The translations under genes and the position numbers were made by a program. Positions 26,138 to 34,566 of a stretch of DNA of 64,000 nt are shown here, piece by piece. The DNA comes from Colwellia sp. PAMC 20917 (GTDB lineage Bacteria > Pseudomonadota > Gammaproteobacteria > Enterobacterales > Alteromonadaceae). The stretch covers positions 2,232,001 through 2,296,000 of the forward strand of contig NZ_CP014944.1 of the NCBI RefSeq assembly GCF_001767295.1, read 5' to 3'. A model generated the notes under the pieces. The model did no database searches, was not told the origin of the DNA, and worked only from the letters and a program-made list of their open reading frames with translations. Numbering within the stretch: the first letter of the stretch is position 1; each line of letters starts with the position of its first letter.

Positions 26138-26272
26138 TTAATCATCCAAGATAAAACCAACAATACCACCGATGGCTGCACCAATTACTATGCCTTGTGG
26201 GCCCAATCGTGCGCCTATCAATGCACCAGTCGTTGCCCCTTTCATAGCGCTATCTGAAAAGTTGTTACTCAT
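26138..26272 (-). CDS. 44-aa glycine-zipper membrane peptide
   Basis: A complete minus-strand frame from ATG 26272 to TAA 26138, encoding MSNNFSDSAMKGATTGALIG followed by a glycine-rich hydrophobic stretch and ending FILDD. Glycines every three to four residues (GALIGARLG, GIVIGAAIGGIVG) mark a glycine zipper, typical of helix-packing membrane peptides. AGGGA lies nine bases upstream of the ATG. It would be the gene of an inverted cassette. A type I toxin-like peptide or a small membrane protein are both possible. Confidence 0.6.
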   Translation of the reverse strand: MSNNFSDSAMKGATTGALIGARLGPQGIVIGAAIGGIVGFILDD

Positions 26273-26303
26273 TAATTATTTCCCTTAGTTTTTTGTAGTT
26301 CAT

Positions 26304-26336
26304 ACTGACAGCCAAATATTTAATTCGTCTGTCAGT
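26304..26336. promoter_or_regulatory. Perfect inverted repeat upstream of the 44-aa gene
   Basis: ACTGACAG and CTGTCAGT with a 17-base AT-rich spacer, about 30 bases upstream of the 44-aa gene on the minus strand. It could be an operator or the stem of a transcript. The stretch 26337-26637 has no gene; it includes GGGCATGACCCCGTTGGGC (ending 26528), which looks like a stray attC right end. Confidence 0.35.
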
Positions 26337-26637
26337 GAAGTGTGTTTTAGGTAAGTAAGTCATTACACTTTAAATTTAATGGCGTAATGTCCACTGAGTT
26401 TTGATGGTGTATTTGCTTTAGCTAGCCCCTGTTTATAAAAGGGTTATTTGCTCCAAATAAGGAGAGTCAAAATTCATAACTACCATAATTATTTTAAATT
26501 TAACGATAAGGGCATGACCCCGTTGGGCGTTCCGTTCTAAATAATTTTTTTACAGCTTTTATTACCAAGCTTACATGGATAAATATTAACAGGTGCTATA
26601 AACTGGTGTTAATAAACATAGTTATTGGGATATTCGA

Positions 26638-26904
26638 ATGCAACCAAAATTCTCAGAAGATGTCGTGCCCTTATCGGATCTTAAAATTAATCCAGGTAAG
26701 ATAGTTAATCATGCTAAAGATTCTCATAGACCAATACTAGTCACTAGCCGTGGACGAGGTATTGCTGTAGTTCAAGGCTTAGACGACTATGAAAAAAGTA
26801 TCGAAGAGCTTGCTTTCATAAAAGCTGTTGCCAAAGGCATGCTTGATATTAAAGAAGGAAATAAATCGGATATCAGTGATGTAAAAGCAAGGTTAGGTTT
26901 GTAG
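26638..26904 (+). CDS. Phd/YefM-type antitoxin
   Basis: 88 residues. The N-terminal DNA-binding fold of the Phd/YefM family is visible (VVPLSDLKINPGKIVNHAKD, RPILVTSRGRGIAVVQGLDD), and the C-terminal tail is the expected toxin-wrapping part. It neutralises the toxin encoded two bases downstream and normally represses its own operon. It lies at the right end of the island, where such pairs help keep the DNA in the population. Confidence 0.9.
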   Translation: MQPKFSEDVVPLSDLKINPGKIVNHAKDSHRPILVTSRGRGIAVVQGLDDYEKSIEELAFIKAVAKGMLDIKEGNKSDISDVKARLGL

Positions 26905-26906
26905 TT

Positions 26907-27203
26907 GTGAAAATTGAATTTGCAGAATCTGCTATTTGTGATCTAGAAGATATCAAGACATATTATGATGAGCAGCATGTTCAAGATGTTGGTAATAATT
27001 TTATTTTAGACATAATAAGCCATATAGAACAATTACCCGACAATCCAAAAATTGGCAGAAAAGTTCCTGAATTTTGCATGTCATCAATTAGAGAATTAAT
27101 TCACCCGCCTTTTCGTATTGTGTATGTATTAAATGAAATAAGCATTCAAATTATTAGAGTCTGGCGAAGCGAAAGATTAATGCATTTACCGTTGAATTAT
27201 TGA
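26907..27203 (+). CDS. ParE/RelE-family toxin
   Basis: 98 residues with the ParE/RelE pattern: FAESAICDLEDIKTYYDEQ at the N-terminus, LPDNPKIGRKVPEF and IRELIHPPFRIVYVLN in the middle, and the closing IIRVWRSERL. It starts at GTG, two bases after the antitoxin stop, so translation is coupled. ParE members poison DNA gyrase and RelE members cleave mRNA; this one looks closer to ParE, but the target is not settled by sequence. The frame is full length. Confidence 0.9.
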   Translation: MKIEFAESAICDLEDIKTYYDEQHVQDVGNNFILDIISHIEQLPDNPKIGRKVPEFCMSSIRELIHPPFRIVYVLNEISIQIIRVWRSERLMHLPLNY

Positions 27204-27289
27204 GTGAAAAATAATGCTCTGGTATCGATCTGTGAGTATGTAACGGCAATAAATCACGTTAAACTAAGTAAATCTTATACCGACAACTT

Positions 27290-27336
27290 GATTGTGATTC
27301 CAGTTGTCGAAGGTTCAAGTCCCTTTAGCCACCCCA
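27290..27336 (+). repeat. Copy of tRNA-His 3' part (island attachment site)
   Basis: 45 of 47 bases equal tRNA-His 19840-19886, from the anticodon stem to CCA. The 5' half of the tRNA is absent, so it is not a gene. The core is flanked by perfect arms CGACAACT (27281-27288) and AGTTGTCG (27302-27309), as for an integrase site with the crossover in the anticodon loop. Confidence 0.85.
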
Positions 27337-27342
27337 CTCTTT

Positions 27343-27423
27343 ATAAGTTTATCTCAAATAGAACACATCCATCAGTGATTCCATTTTCGCTTACCGTGGG
27401 TTCAAGTCCCTTTAGCCACCCCA
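27343..27423 (+). repeat. Island right-end repeat with tRNA tail, copy 1
   Basis: ATAAGTTTATCTCAAA, then CATCAGTGATTCCATTTTCG and CTTACCGTG, followed by 26 bases identical to the tRNA-His 3' end (27398-27423). Copies 2 and 3 lie at 28842 and 28960. The reading frame that runs across 27204-27437 only translates these repeats. Confidence 0.8.
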
Positions 27424-27485
27424 TTCTTACCCTTTAGATTCAAAGCCTATGGGTAATCATCTACTATAATTAGCACTTTCTGATG

Positions 27486-27600
27486 AGTGCTCCTGTGTAT
27501 ATTCTGTAAATATTTGAAACCATTACGTCTAATTACTTACACCATTATCAAACTTCTAGCTCATATTCTCAACATCGACCAGAACTGATTAACTTTGCCT
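27486..27600 (+). repeat. Island left-end repeat, copy 2
   Basis: About 80-85% identical by eye to 19951-20066 and placed at a similar distance after a tRNA tail (63 bases here). It marks the start of a second, related element. Confidence 0.8.
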
Positions 27601-27757
27601 TGTAAAGTACAATTATTGACTAGGAGAAAAAGCGTAAAAAGAGCAGCTGCATATTCCTTTTGCTCTGAATAAGTCAGTCAATTATCTAACACTTTGTAGT
27701 AATATTTAATCTTGATTAACGATAGAGAGGAGTAATTTGTTAATCGATAAGAATTAG

Positions 27758-27871
27758 AATTTTCAAAGTGCATTTGATGCCATCAATAGTGTTTATTATC
27801 CCAGTGGAGTACAAAGTGGACCTCAGCGTAATAGACAGATTGAAGTTTGGGGGCGATTAGTAGGTATGTAG
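27758..27871 (+). pseudogene. Possible 3' remnant of a lost gene
   Basis: A 37-codon open stretch without its own start, bounded by TAG upstream and TAG at 27869. The peptide (FDAINSVYYPSGVQSGPQRN, then RQIEVWGRLVGM) has protein-like composition. No family is assigned. Otherwise 27601-28085 holds no gene. Confidence 0.25.
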
Positions 27872-28085
27872 TTGCAACTATCAATAAATAGCCAGACCAT
27901 AACCTGTTAGCTGTTTATAGCTCAGTCACACAATTACCTATATTCATTAAACATGTAACCTAATATTACTTGACCACTGCAAATGTTTTGTCTATATTTA
28001 TTTGGTATAAATTATAAGTTAAGTAATTGAAAAGTTATTAAATAAATATTTATTAACGTACTTTAAAACTCACAAGGAAAGATAA

Positions 28086-28352
28086 ATGAGTGACGTAATT
28101 CAGCAAGCAAGACTACAGAACACCATGAAAAACCCTATTGTCGCATTAGTTTTAGGTTTTTTTATTCCAGGGGCAGGTCAAATGTATGCAGGAAATGTAA
28201 TGTGGGGAGTTATTAATCTCATCCTAGTTATAGTACTTGCAGTAACCATTATCGCCTCACCTTTAGCTTTCATTATATGGTTAGTGTCAATGTTTCTTGG
28301 CTATAAAGGAGTAAAATCTTTTAATGTCAAGGTTTTGGATAACGCTGAATAG
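28086..28352 (+). CDS. TM2-domain-like small membrane protein
   Basis: 88 residues with two membrane spans: NPIVALVLGFFIPGAGQMYAG is the TM2 signature (hydrophobic, proline-glycine turn, G..Y.G), then GVINLILVIVLAVTIIASPL, and a possible third hydrophobic stretch (FIIWLVSMFLGY). AAGGA lies seven bases before the ATG. Its role is unknown. It is the only clear gene of the second element. Confidence 0.78.
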   Translation: MSDVIQQARLQNTMKNPIVALVLGFFIPGAGQMYAGNVMWGVINLILVIVLAVTIIASPLAFIIWLVSMFLGYKGVKSFNVKVLDNAE

Positions 28353-28463
28353 ATAAGGAAATAACACACTATTTTAAGACAGACTAGCCTTCTTGATACA
28401 CGATTGTTAGTAATTTAAGATTTAGGGCTAATAAAGCGTTAGTTATTAATAAAATAGGTTTTT

Positions 28464-28500
28464 AAATGACACTTTCGGGTGTCATTTCTGCTTTTTATTT
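28464..28500 (+). terminator. Terminator after the TM2-like gene
   Basis: AAATGACAC and GTGTCATTT with loop TTTCGG, followed by CTGCTTTTTATTT. A strong stem and U-tract, 112 bases after the stop. It overlaps the end of the minus-strand 101-codon frame. Confidence 0.75.
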
Positions 28501-28787
28501 ATAATCTTTATAACGTTAATTAAGTTTATCGAAACTAAAGATTGGTACGGATATCGCGCGTTTAGTTTTGATAATGCCTGCATATCACCTGAAACCACAT
28601 AATCATAGTAACCCATAGAGCGCATTTTATGAGCCTGGCGATGTTTTAATGTCATGTTTTCGAAGCGTAATAACTCACTAGCATTATCACGAAATAAGCA
28701 GTAAAAGTCACTGCCATCTAGTCGCATGGTTAAATTTTGTCGATAACGTGGTGATAAAAGTGATACAGAATTAGATATGGAGCACAT
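28482..28787 (-). CDS. Hypothetical protein, 101 aa
   Basis: Frame from ATG 28787 to a stop at 28482, rich in Arg, Leu and Tyr (SVSLLSPRYRQNLTMRLDGS, HKMRSMGYYDYVVSGD). No domain, span or signal is recognised and there is no clear ribosome site. Its end overlaps the terminator of the opposite gene. It could be a real island gene or the remains of one. Confidence 0.4.
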   Translation of the reverse strand: MCSISNSVSLLSPRYRQNLTMRLDGSDFYCLFRDNASELLRFENMTLKHRQAHKMRSMGYYDYVVSGDMQALSKLNARYPYQSLVSINLINVIKIINKKQK

Positions 28788-28841
28788 AACAGGAACAATG
28801 AGCTACCTTATGTCACATACTTCTGGTGTTGCTGTAACATT

Positions 28842-28924
28842 ATAAGTTTATCTCAAAGAGAACACACATCCATCAGTGGTTCCATTTTCGTTTATCGTCA
28901 ATTAAACTCCCTTTAGCCACCCCA
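28842..28924 (+). repeat. Island right-end repeat with tRNA tail, copy 2
   Basis: TATAAGTTTATCTCAAA, CATCAGTGGTTCCATTTTCG, then a shortened tRNA tail CTCCCTTTAGCCACCCCA (28907-28924). It closes the second element. Confidence 0.75.
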
Positions 28925-28959
28925 TTTGTATAAACACACCTCTAAAATATTAAATAAAG

Positions 28960-29006
28960 CCATCAGTGATACGATTTTCGCTTACCGTGGCTTCAAGTCC
29001 GTTTAG
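28960..29006 (+). repeat. Island right-end repeat, degenerate copy 3
   Basis: CCATCAGTGAT, GATTTTCGCTTACCGTGG, CTTCAAGTCCGTTTAG: same order as copy 1, but the tRNA tail is broken after TTTAG. The 340-base stretch 28788-29127 has only these repeats and the marR promoter region. Confidence 0.65.
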
Positions 29007-29127
29007 TTATAGGACTTTATAAATTTCTCTTTAAAACCATCTAATAACGCCTATTTAGGTAATTTATCTAGGTGTTGCTGATTTTTTTGATTAAACTAAT
29101 AGTAATTAAAGTAAGAAGCACACTGTA

Positions 29128-29631
29128 ATGGAAAAACATCAACAATTATTAATTGCCTTAAGGAAAGTCATCAGGGCAATTGATTTACATTCAAAACACC
29201 TTAATAAAACTTCGGGTTTAACCAGTCCACAATTATTAATTATGCTAGAAATAGATAAAGTTTCTGGTATAAATTCAAGCCAAGTAGCCAAAAATGTTAA
29301 TTTAAGTGCAGCTACTGTGACCAATATTTTGGATAGGCTAGAGAATAAAGGCCTAGTTTCAAGAATACGTAGTACCCAAGATAAACGTAGAGTGAGCTTA
29401 TATTTAACCGAGGATGGTAAAGCACTTTTACTCAATGCTCCCCAAGCTTTGCAAGAGCATTTTATTGATAAATTTTCGAATTTAGCGCAATGGGAGCAAT
29501 CACAGTTGCTTTCATCTATGGAACGATTAGCTGGAATGATGGATGCAAATGAAATAGATGCGGCTCCGTTATTAGAGCTTGATGCGATGAGCGCCAGTAG
29601 CAGTAGTAAGGCTGACGCATCTAATAAGTAA
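29128..29631 (+). CDS. MarR family transcriptional regulator
   Basis: 167 residues with a winged helix-turn-helix: recognition region GINSSQVAKNVNLSAATVTN, ILDRLENKGLVSRIRS and the wing DKRRVSLYLTEDGKALL. It acts as a dimeric DNA-binding protein. It is convergent with the BCCT transporter gene; regulation of osmolyte uptake is possible, but the pairing is only positional. The C-terminus ends in a serine-rich tail (SASSSSKADASNK). Confidence 0.92.
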   Translation: MEKHQQLLIALRKVIRAIDLHSKHLNKTSGLTSPQLLIMLEIDKVSGINSSQVAKNVNLSAATVTNILDRLENKGLVSRIRSTQDKRRVSLYLTEDGKALLLNAPQALQEHFIDKFSNLAQWEQSQLLSSMERLAGMMDANEIDAAPLLELDAMSASSSSKADASNK

Positions 29632-29633
29632 AT

Positions 29634-29657
29634 ACAGCTCGGTTTAACCCGAGCTGT
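29634..29657. terminator. Bidirectional terminator between marR and the BCCT gene
   Basis: ACAGCTCGG and CCGAGCTGT, perfect nine-base arms with a six-base loop, placed between two convergent genes. Confidence 0.8.
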
Positions 29658-29663
29658 TCTCTA

Positions 29664-31619
29664 TTAGCGTAACAAATGTAAGAAATGCAAATGCTTGTGG
29701 TATTGATCAATAATATTATTGATCACTGCCGTTTTCGACCAGCCCATAATGTCATAGTCTTGCCCACCTTCGCCCAAGTGAACTTCAGCACGATAATAAC
29801 TTTGCTCATCTTCCGCTTCATTGGCTTCAATAACATAGTCAGGTTGAGAGTACTTACGAGCTAACACCCGATAAACAAACTCTTGTGCTTCTCCATGATC
29901 AACAATTAACGTCAACCCATCGTCATGTGAGATTTCAACATTGATTTGATTGGCTTGTAGCTCTTTAGCGACGGAATCAAATGCTGGAACGACTGTCTGC
30001 GTAACAAACTTACTGACATTAGCTTTGTTGGGGAAATCGACAACATTCTTTAAGCGCATTTGCCAACTATCACTATTTTCATTACCTGAGTATGGTATTG
30101 CTGTGATTAGCTGACTATCCTGCTTAAAAGCTTCAACCCTTAACGATTTAATCAAGCCTGCAATGGCGAGCAATAATACGATAGTAAAAGGTAGAGCACT
30201 GGCAATAGTCATGGTTTGGAGGGCATTAAGACCACCAGCCAATAATAATATTGCTGCAACGATACCAATACCTACCGCCCAATAAACACGTTGCCATAGC
30301 GGCGTATCATTTTTGCCATGCGAGCAAAGCATATCAACGACCATAGCGCCTGAATCACAGGAGGTGACAAAAAATATCACAATCATTAAGACACTAAAGA
30401 ATGACAACACCGAAGATAATGGGAAGTTTTCAAGAAAGACAAATAAGGCAACGGATGAGTCTTTACTGACCATCTCACCTAATTCGACAATGCCTTGATT
30501 ATAAACCAAATCAATCGCACTATTACCAAAAATAGTCATCCAAAATAAAGTGAATACCGTGGGTATTAACATAACGCCGATAATGAATTCTCTGATAGTA
30601 CGGCCACGTGAAATTCTGGCAATAAACAAACCCACAAAAGGTGCCCACGCCAACCACCAACCCCAATAGAATATTGTCCAGCCACCTATCCAGTCAGTCT
30701 TTTTGTAAGCGAATAAATTAAAGGTGTTATGAACAATATCGGCTAAATAATCACCAATATTTTGTAAATAGGCTTGTAATAAAAAGACTGTTGGACCGAG
30801 TACAAAAATCAAAAATAACAAGATTACCGCTAAAACCATGTTGGTTTCAGAGAGTATTTTAATGCCCTTATCTAGCCCTGTGGCCACAGATATAACCGCA
30901 AGTGACGTGATACCAAACATAATAATTATTTGATTAGTGACTGAGACTTCAATACCGAACAAATAACCAAAACCCGCATTAACTTGTGAGGCACCTAAGC
31001 CCAGCGAAGTAGCGACACCAAAGACCGTACTCACCACAGCAAAAATGTCGACCAAATGTCCTGGCCATTTATATATTCTGTCCCCAATCAAAGGATATAG
31101 CGCAGAGCGTAACGTTAATGGTAAATTATGACGATAACTAAAATAGGCTAATACTAAGGCAACAATCGCATAGATAGCCCAGGCATGAAGTCCCCAATGA
31201 AAAAATGTCATTTTCATTGCTTCTTGCACGGCTTCAACCGTACCTGTTTCTGCTGTTGGTGGTGACAAATAGTGCATTAAGGGTTCTGCGACACCAAAAA
31301 ACATTAAGCCAATGCCCATTCCAGCAGCAAAGAGCATCGACAACCAAGAGACTAAGGTGTAATCAGGTGTTGAATGATCTGGACCTAAGCGAATATCGCC
31401 ATAACGAGAAACGCCTAAAAAGATAACAAAAAAGAAGATGAATGCGACTGTCAGTACATAGAACCAACTACCATTTTCAATAATACTCGTTTGAATAAGT
31501 GTGAATAAACTTTGCGCCTGTTGAGGTAGTGCAGCGGTAAAAACTAACAAGGCAATAATAATAGCGGAGGCACTGCCAAATACCTTCTTGTTTAATTGAC
31601 TCTTAACGGTTGTAGGCAA
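29664..31619 (-). CDS. BCCT family transporter (betaine/choline/carnitine type)
   Basis: Sodium- or proton-coupled symporter for quaternary ammonium osmolytes in the inner membrane. 651 residues: twelve spans in the first 500, with the family signature GWTIFYWGWWLAWAPFVGLF and the glycine-rich GMGIGLMFFGVAEP. A 150-residue cytoplasmic C-terminal domain of the BetT type may sense osmotic state (QEFVYRVLARKYSQPDYVIE). It starts at TTG with GGGGA upstream. Choline or glycine betaine is most likely; the glycine-betaine-type binding protein at 40.3 kb points to the same diet. Confidence 0.93.
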   Translation of the reverse strand: MPTTVKSQLNKKVFGSASAIIIALLVFTAALPQQAQSLFTLIQTSIIENGSWFYVLTVAFIFFFVIFLGVSRYGDIRLGPDHSTPDYTLVSWLSMLFAAGMGIGLMFFGVAEPLMHYLSPPTAETGTVEAVQEAMKMTFFHWGLHAWAIYAIVALVLAYFSYRHNLPLTLRSALYPLIGDRIYKWPGHLVDIFAVVSTVFGVATSLGLGASQVNAGFGYLFGIEVSVTNQIIIMFGITSLAVISVATGLDKGIKILSETNMVLAVILLFLIFVLGPTVFLLQAYLQNIGDYLADIVHNTFNLFAYKKTDWIGGWTIFYWGWWLAWAPFVGLFIARISRGRTIREFIIGVMLIPTVFTLFWMTIFGNSAIDLVYNQGIVELGEMVSKDSSVALFVFLENFPLSSVLSFFSVLMIVIFFVTSCDSGAMVVDMLCSHGKNDTPLWQRVYWAVGIGIVAAILLLAGGLNALQTMTIASALPFTIVLLLAIAGLIKSLRVEAFKQDSQLITAIPYSGNENSDSWQMRLKNVVDFPNKANVSKFVTQTVVPAFDSVAKELQANQINVEISHDDGLTLIVDHGEAQEFVYRVLARKYSQPDYVIEANEAEDEQSYYRAEVHLGEGGQDYDIMGWSKTAVINNIIDQYHKHLHFLHLLR

Positions 31620-31874
31620 ATTCTTCCCCTGATTTTAATTAGTATTGATATTATATCGACTTAAGCCATGCTGTAAACAATTCTGTATACAACACAAGAA
31701 AATTTAAAGACGAACAAATGCCCTATTAGAAACACAAATACACCAACTAATATATAAAGATTTGTAAAAATTATCTATAAGTCCTATTTTTTGTTAAGCT
31801 ATGCGTGAATAAATATAGTTAGAACTCTAATAATATCAACTCAAAACATAATCAAATACCAAGGGATACTTAAT

Positions 31875-34529
31875 ATGAAATTCACTAAGTTGCATTATGC
31901 TGTGCTTACAGCACTAGCTGCATCGAGCGCTCTCTCTGCTGAGGAAGTCACAAAGCAACAAAAAGCAACGATAGAAGTTATTGAAGTTACTGCAACTAAA
32001 CGCACTGAATCTATTCAAGATGTTCCTGTTACCGTTACCGCCTTAACGGGTGCTAGTTTAGAAAAACTTGGGGTGTCAAATTTTGACGAATATGTAGAAT
32101 TTTTACCTAATGTTGTTTTTCAGGGCACGGGCCCTGGACAGAATGAAATATATATCCGTGGCGCAGCTACCGCACAAACAAACATATCTGTTTCGTCAGT
32201 ACAGGCATTGCAACCGTCAGTTGCTTTTTACTTAGACGAACAACCCGTTTCTATGCAAGGACGTAACTTAGATGTTTACGCGACTGATGTTGAACGTATA
32301 GAAGTTTTACCTGGGCCACAAGGCACACTTTTTGGTGCTAGCTCGCAATCGGGCACAGTTCGCTTGATTACCAAAAAACCAAACCATGATGGTTTTTCTG
32401 CCGGTTTTGATACCAGCACAAGTACCACGAAAGGTGGTGATTTAAGTAATTCTGTTGAAGCTTATTTCAATATGTCTTTAACGGATTCACTTGCTGTTCG
32501 TGTTGCTACTTACAATGATCACCAAGGCGGTTGGATAGATAATATTCGCAATGTCCCTGGTCAAGGTGGTTACAACGGTAGTGCCGTAGTTATTGATAGA
32601 ATTTCAGCTAATTTTGCTAAATTAGCTGATCCAGAAAACACTCCAACTACCGCACCACAAAACGATGCTTTAGTAGAAGACGACTTTAACACTGCCAATT
32701 ATGCTGGTGCACGTTTTGGTGCCTCATACTTGATCAATGACGAATGGAACCTTTTAGTTCAACACACTCAACAGTCTCTCGATACTGAAGGTGTGTTTTC
32801 TTATGATCCAAATCTTGAAGGTCAAACATCAACAAACCGTTTTGTACCAGAAAATAACAATGATGATTTTGGTTTAACCACCTGGACATTAGAAGGTCGC
32901 CTTGAGCAACTTGATATTGTCTATACCGGTGGTTACTTAGACAGAGATATTAATTCAACGATTGATTACACCGGTTATACCAATGGTGGTCAATTCTCGG
33001 CTTATTATGTTTGTAACTATGCAAGTGCACCTGAAGCGCAAGAGTGTCTTGACCCAACTAAGTATTACAAAGAAGAGACAAGTACTTCTCGTATGACTCA
33101 TGAGCTACGTTTCAATACGCCTGCTGATAAAAACTGGCGTGTTACGGCTGGTGTTTTTTATGACACGCAAGAAGTATCATCAGTGGGTCAATTTAAAATA
33201 GCCAATACTGAACTTTTTCCTGATTTACAAAGAACACTTGTTGGTAGTGAAGGTATTAACAGTAATGGTGGGCCTTTCCCTGCTGAAGTCAGTTTTGTTA
33301 ATGATGTTACCCACACGATAGATCAAGTGGCCGTATTTGGTCAGCTAGCTTATGACATAACCGACACAGTTACTGCAAGTTTTGGTGCACGTTGGTATCA
33401 AATTGATGACATTTATAAAGGGTCGACAACAACCGCTGATGTAAGTGGTCGTTTACGTGCCTTTGGTGACGGAAGTGACACTGCCTTAAACGAATTTTTT
33501 GGTGAAGAAGAAGCAACTGCCATTAAAGAGGCTATTGCCAGCGGTCAGTTAGAAACAAGTTTACTTGACAATAGTGGTAAATTAACCGTAGATGATACGA
33601 TTATCAAAGCCTCTGTTGATTGGAAAGTAACGGACGATGTGATGGTCTTTGCCTCATATTCAGAAGGTTTTAGACCGCCGGTTACTAACCGTGTAGGTGG
33701 TGGTGCTGCTGCAAACCAGGAAGGCGCTTTTGAAGGTTTCCGTATACCTGTATACTCAACTACCGATAGCTTAGACAACATTGAAGTTGGTTTTAAATCA
33801 ACCTTGTTTGACCAATCATTACGCTTTAATGCCACAGCATATTATTCAAAAATATCTGATCTACAGACCTCACGCTATGACCCAACCAATATCAGTTTCT
33901 TAGTATTTACTGATAACGTAGGTGATGCAGAGATCAAAGGTATTGATGGTGATTTTAGTTGGGTAGTGACTGACAACTTAGTTATCTCGGGCGCGTTCAG
34001 CTTAATTGATACTGAATTAACATCAGTTAATGATGTACTTGACGGCATTGCACCAAGTGTTGGTAGTAGATTACCTTATTCAGCTAAATTTTCAGGCAAC
34101 CTACAAGCAGAATATTACTATAATATCTCTGGCGATTTAACCGGTTATATTAACGGTTCAATTAGTTATACCGGCGAAAGACTTGCGGGTATGGCGATGG
34201 ATGCTTACATGGTCGAAGATGCGACTAATTTAGTTTATGGCACAGGTTCAGGTTTAAGTATTCAAAAAGAAGCTGATGTTTATAAAGGTGTTAACTATCA
34301 AAGTAGTAACGGAGAAACCTTTGCCGGTGGTCGTTACATCCAAGATAGTTACGTTTTGGCCAACTTAAGCTTTGGTGTGACTAACGACGAATGGAAAGCA
34401 GAAGTTTTTATCGATAACTTAACTGATAAAAGTGCCATTCTATACGTAGATACACAACAATATACGCCAAAAGTTGTTTCTAACAGACCTCGTACTGTAG
34501 GTTTTAGATTCTCGTATGATTTTTATTAA
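31875..34529 (+). CDS. TonB-dependent outer-membrane receptor
   Basis: 884 residues. Signal peptide 1-21 (LTALAASSALSA), a TonB-box-like IEVIEVTATKRTES, plug domain (VPVTVTALTGASLEKLG, PGPQGTLFGASSQSGTVRLI), then a beta-barrel ending in the aromatic FRFSYDFY. This TIGR-style family is common in Alteromonadales for complex organic nutrients rather than siderophores. Its own terminator follows, then a TPR-sulfotransferase gene, a pairing often seen in these bacteria. No Fur site was seen in the 255-base upstream gap. Confidence 0.93.
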   Translation: MKFTKLHYAVLTALAASSALSAEEVTKQQKATIEVIEVTATKRTESIQDVPVTVTALTGASLEKLGVSNFDEYVEFLPNVVFQGTGPGQNEIYIRGAATAQTNISVSSVQALQPSVAFYLDEQPVSMQGRNLDVYATDVERIEVLPGPQGTLFGASSQSGTVRLITKKPNHDGFSAGFDTSTSTTKGGDLSNSVEAYFNMSLTDSLAVRVATYNDHQGGWIDNIRNVPGQGGYNGSAVVIDRISANFAKLADPENTPTTAPQNDALVEDDFNTANYAGARFGASYLINDEWNLLVQHTQQSLDTEGVFSYDPNLEGQTSTNRFVPENNNDDFGLTTWTLEGRLEQLDIVYTGGYLDRDINSTIDYTGYTNGGQFSAYYVCNYASAPEAQECLDPTKYYKEETSTSRMTHELRFNTPADKNWRVTAGVFYDTQEVSSVGQFKIANTELFPDLQRTLVGSEGINSNGGPFPAEVSFVNDVTHTIDQVAVFGQLAYDITDTVTASFGARWYQIDDIYKGSTTTADVSGRLRAFGDGSDTALNEFFGEEEATAIKEAIASGQLETSLLDNSGKLTVDDTIIKASVDWKVTDDVMVFASYSEGFRPPVTNRVGGGAAANQEGAFEGFRIPVYSTTDSLDNIEVGFKSTLFDQSLRFNATAYYSKISDLQTSRYDPTNISFLVFTDNVGDAEIKGIDGDFSWVVTDNLVISGAFSLIDTELTSVNDVLDGIAPSVGSRLPYSAKFSGNLQAEYYYNISGDLTGYINGSISYTGERLAGMAMDAYMVEDATNLVYGTGSGLSIQKEADVYKGVNYQSSNGETFAGGRYIQDSYVLANLSFGVTNDEWKAEVFIDNLTDKSAILYVDTQQYTPKVVSNRPRTVGFRFSYDFY

Positions 34530-34566
34530 GCGTTAATGTTAATTAACTTTTAACTAAAAACTAAAT

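Larger units (their letters stand above)
19840..29006 (+). mobile_element. Decayed tandem genomic island at tRNA-His
   Basis: The segment begins in the 3' half of tRNA-His. Copies of the tRNA 3' end follow at 27290-27336 (45 of 47 bases), 27398-27423 (26 of 26), 28907-28924 (about 18), with a degenerate one near 28991-29006. Left-end sequence (19951-20066) is repeated at 27486-27600, and right-end sequence at 27343, 28842 and 28960. This pattern fits at least two related elements inserted one after the other. No integrase or recombinase gene is left. Contents: a BIG2 lipoprotein, integron cassettes, a toxin-antitoxin pair and small membrane proteins. Core genes resume with marR. Confidence 0.8.

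Noticed and set aside
27290-27423. Two further tRNA-His genes
   Set aside because: Only the 3' part is present; no 5' acceptor strand or D arm, so no cloverleaf can form.
27204-27437. 77-codon frame after the toxin gene
   Set aside because: It translates two tRNA-His tails (the GSSPFSHP stretch appears twice) and the island right-end repeat. No ribosome site; not a gene.
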